Shown here: in pieces, positions 5,624 to 6,022 of the stretch | Layout: every line of letters begins with the position of its first letter | How positions within the stretch are numbered: position 1 is the first letter of the stretch | DNA from: Terrimonas sp964445775 | Lineage (GTDB): Bacteria; Bacteroidota; Bacteroidia; Chitinophagales; Chitinophagaceae | Assembly (NCBI GenBank): GCA_964445775.1 | Contig: CAYUMH010000189.1 | Coordinates: 1 to 6,022 of the forward strand | Reading direction: 5' to 3' | DNA length: 6,022 bases | The notes under the pieces: model-generated | Databases searched by the model: none | What the model was told of the DNA's origin: nothing | What the model saw: only the letters and a program-made list of their open reading frames with translations | Made by a program: the position numbers and the translations under genes

Positions 5624-5631
5624 CAAAGCTA
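5624..5631 (-). promoter_or_regulatory. Candidate -7 promoter element for the alpha/beta hydrolase
   Basis: The minus strand reads TAGCTTTG, matching TAnnTTTG, 18 bases before the ATG at 5605. No TTG sits at the normal -33 distance; the nearest is only 11 bases upstream. It overlaps one arm of the inverted repeat 5625-5676. Confidence 0.35.
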
Positions 5632-5676
5632 AATTCAAAAGACAATACCTTTTTATTTTTTTAAAAATTTAGCTTT
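5625..5676. repeat. 11-bp inverted repeat linking the AsmA-like 3' end to the hydrolase promoter region
   Basis: AAAGCTAAATT (5625-5635) is the exact complement of AATTTAGCTTT (5666-5676), with a 30-bp AT-rich spacer. The right arm runs over the last codons and stop region of the AsmA-like gene, and the left arm over the hydrolase -7 element. In RNA from the minus strand it could close an AT-rich hairpin that ends the AsmA-like transcript; an operator is the alternative. Confidence 0.5.
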
Positions 5677-6022
5677 TCCTGTATAAAACGTTTTTTGTTA
5701 ATAATATTCGTATCGGCTTTTTCCATCAGTCTTTTTTTATCGGTAAAGTAAAATTTGTACCTCGCTTTTGCCAGGCTGATCCTGTAATCATCAAAGTCAC
5801 CTTTTAAATCTACCCCCATTTTAAAGGGTACCGGCGATTTCAACACCGAAATGTGATAATCATAAGTAAAGTCAAGGTTTTGCAGTCCACCCACGGCTAA
5901 CTGGTACCGGTCAATTTCAATGTGTGCCGGCAGCACTTCCATCCGGCTGTTCTCGATCAGCATTTCTACATCCAGTACTTCTACCGTATTTTTTTCCTTG
6001 TTTTTAAACAACAATGTTTTTG
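5661..6022 (-). CDS. AsmA-like envelope protein, C-terminal end (partial)
   Basis: About 119 residues of the C-terminus are visible; the frame is open to the window edge, so the start lies outside and the TTG at 6014 is not a real start. The segment has alternating hydrophobic and polar residues typical of long beta-strand repeats, then IEIDRYQLAVGGLQNLDFTY and KSPVPFKMGVDLKGDFDD, which resemble the closing region of AsmA-type proteins of Bacteroidota, followed by a lysine-rich tail. AsmA and TamB-like proteins span the envelope and are implicated in lipid transport or outer-membrane assembly. Full-length members in this phylum are usually several hundred residues or more. The assignment rests on pattern recognition of a short piece, so another beta-rich envelope protein is possible. 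It is on the same strand as the hydrolase, 55 bp upstream of it. Confidence 0.55.
   Translation of the reverse strand, partial: KTLLFKNKEKNTVEVLDVEMLIENSRMEVLPAHIEIDRYQLAVGGLQNLDFTYDYHISVLKSPVPFKMGVDLKGDFDDYRISLAKARYKFYFTDKKRLMEKADTNIINKKRFIQEKLNF

Noticed and set aside
6012..6014. TTG as start of the AsmA-like gene
   Set aside because: The frame continues upstream to the window edge (Lys-Thr before it), and the visible piece is only the end of a longer family.

Overview
The window looks like chromosomal DNA of a Bacteroidota bacterium, most likely of the Chitinophagaceae or a close relative. The reasons are moderate GC with many TTT/AAA-rich codons, start codons mostly without Shine-Dalgarno sequences, promoter -7 elements of the Bacteroidota TAnnTTTG type, and intergenic repeats of a style common in that phylum. 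The family-level placement is inference. No rRNA, tRNA, insertion sequence, prophage or CRISPR array was seen.

Layout from left to right. Positions 1 to about 55 are a GC-rich stretch that does not fit the rest and is probably a contig-end chimera. Next is the 5' half of pdhB (pyruvate dehydrogenase E1 beta, minus strand, start at 560), then an M20-family amidohydrolase (675-1868, minus). A 36-bp near-palindrome overlaps the amidohydrolase stop codon. The amidohydrolase is divergent from a large membrane protein (2041-3441, plus) that fuses the SpmA and SpmB 'nucleoside recognition/Gate' domains.

The 306-bp gap 3442-3747 is the most unusual part. It holds a 14-bp tandem repeat, an octamer repeat of the same kind as the one at 657-680, a roughly 115-bp GC-rich element that can fold into a branched structure and also carries a 43-codon open frame behind a perfect Shine-Dalgarno, a diverged copy of the 14-bp repeat, and a Bacteroidota promoter with an 8-bp inverted repeat over its -33 box. 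That promoter drives a thioredoxin-reductase-like flavoprotein (3748-4656, plus) with a CPYC redox motif but no recognisable NADPH-binding signature. It converges, with a 7-bp gap, on a secreted alpha/beta hydrolase (4664-5605, minus). Upstream of the hydrolase, on the same strand, is the C-terminal end of an AsmA-like protein (5661 to the window edge). An 11-bp inverted repeat joins the end of that gene to the hydrolase promoter region.

The genes do not form one pathway. They are mostly single-gene units of central metabolism (pdhB), peptide or amide hydrolysis (amidohydrolase, alpha/beta hydrolase), membrane or envelope function (SpmAB, AsmA-like) and thiol redox chemistry. I found no clear new multi-gene system. 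The best candidate for something under-described is the structured intergenic element at 3501-3620 and its flanking repeats.
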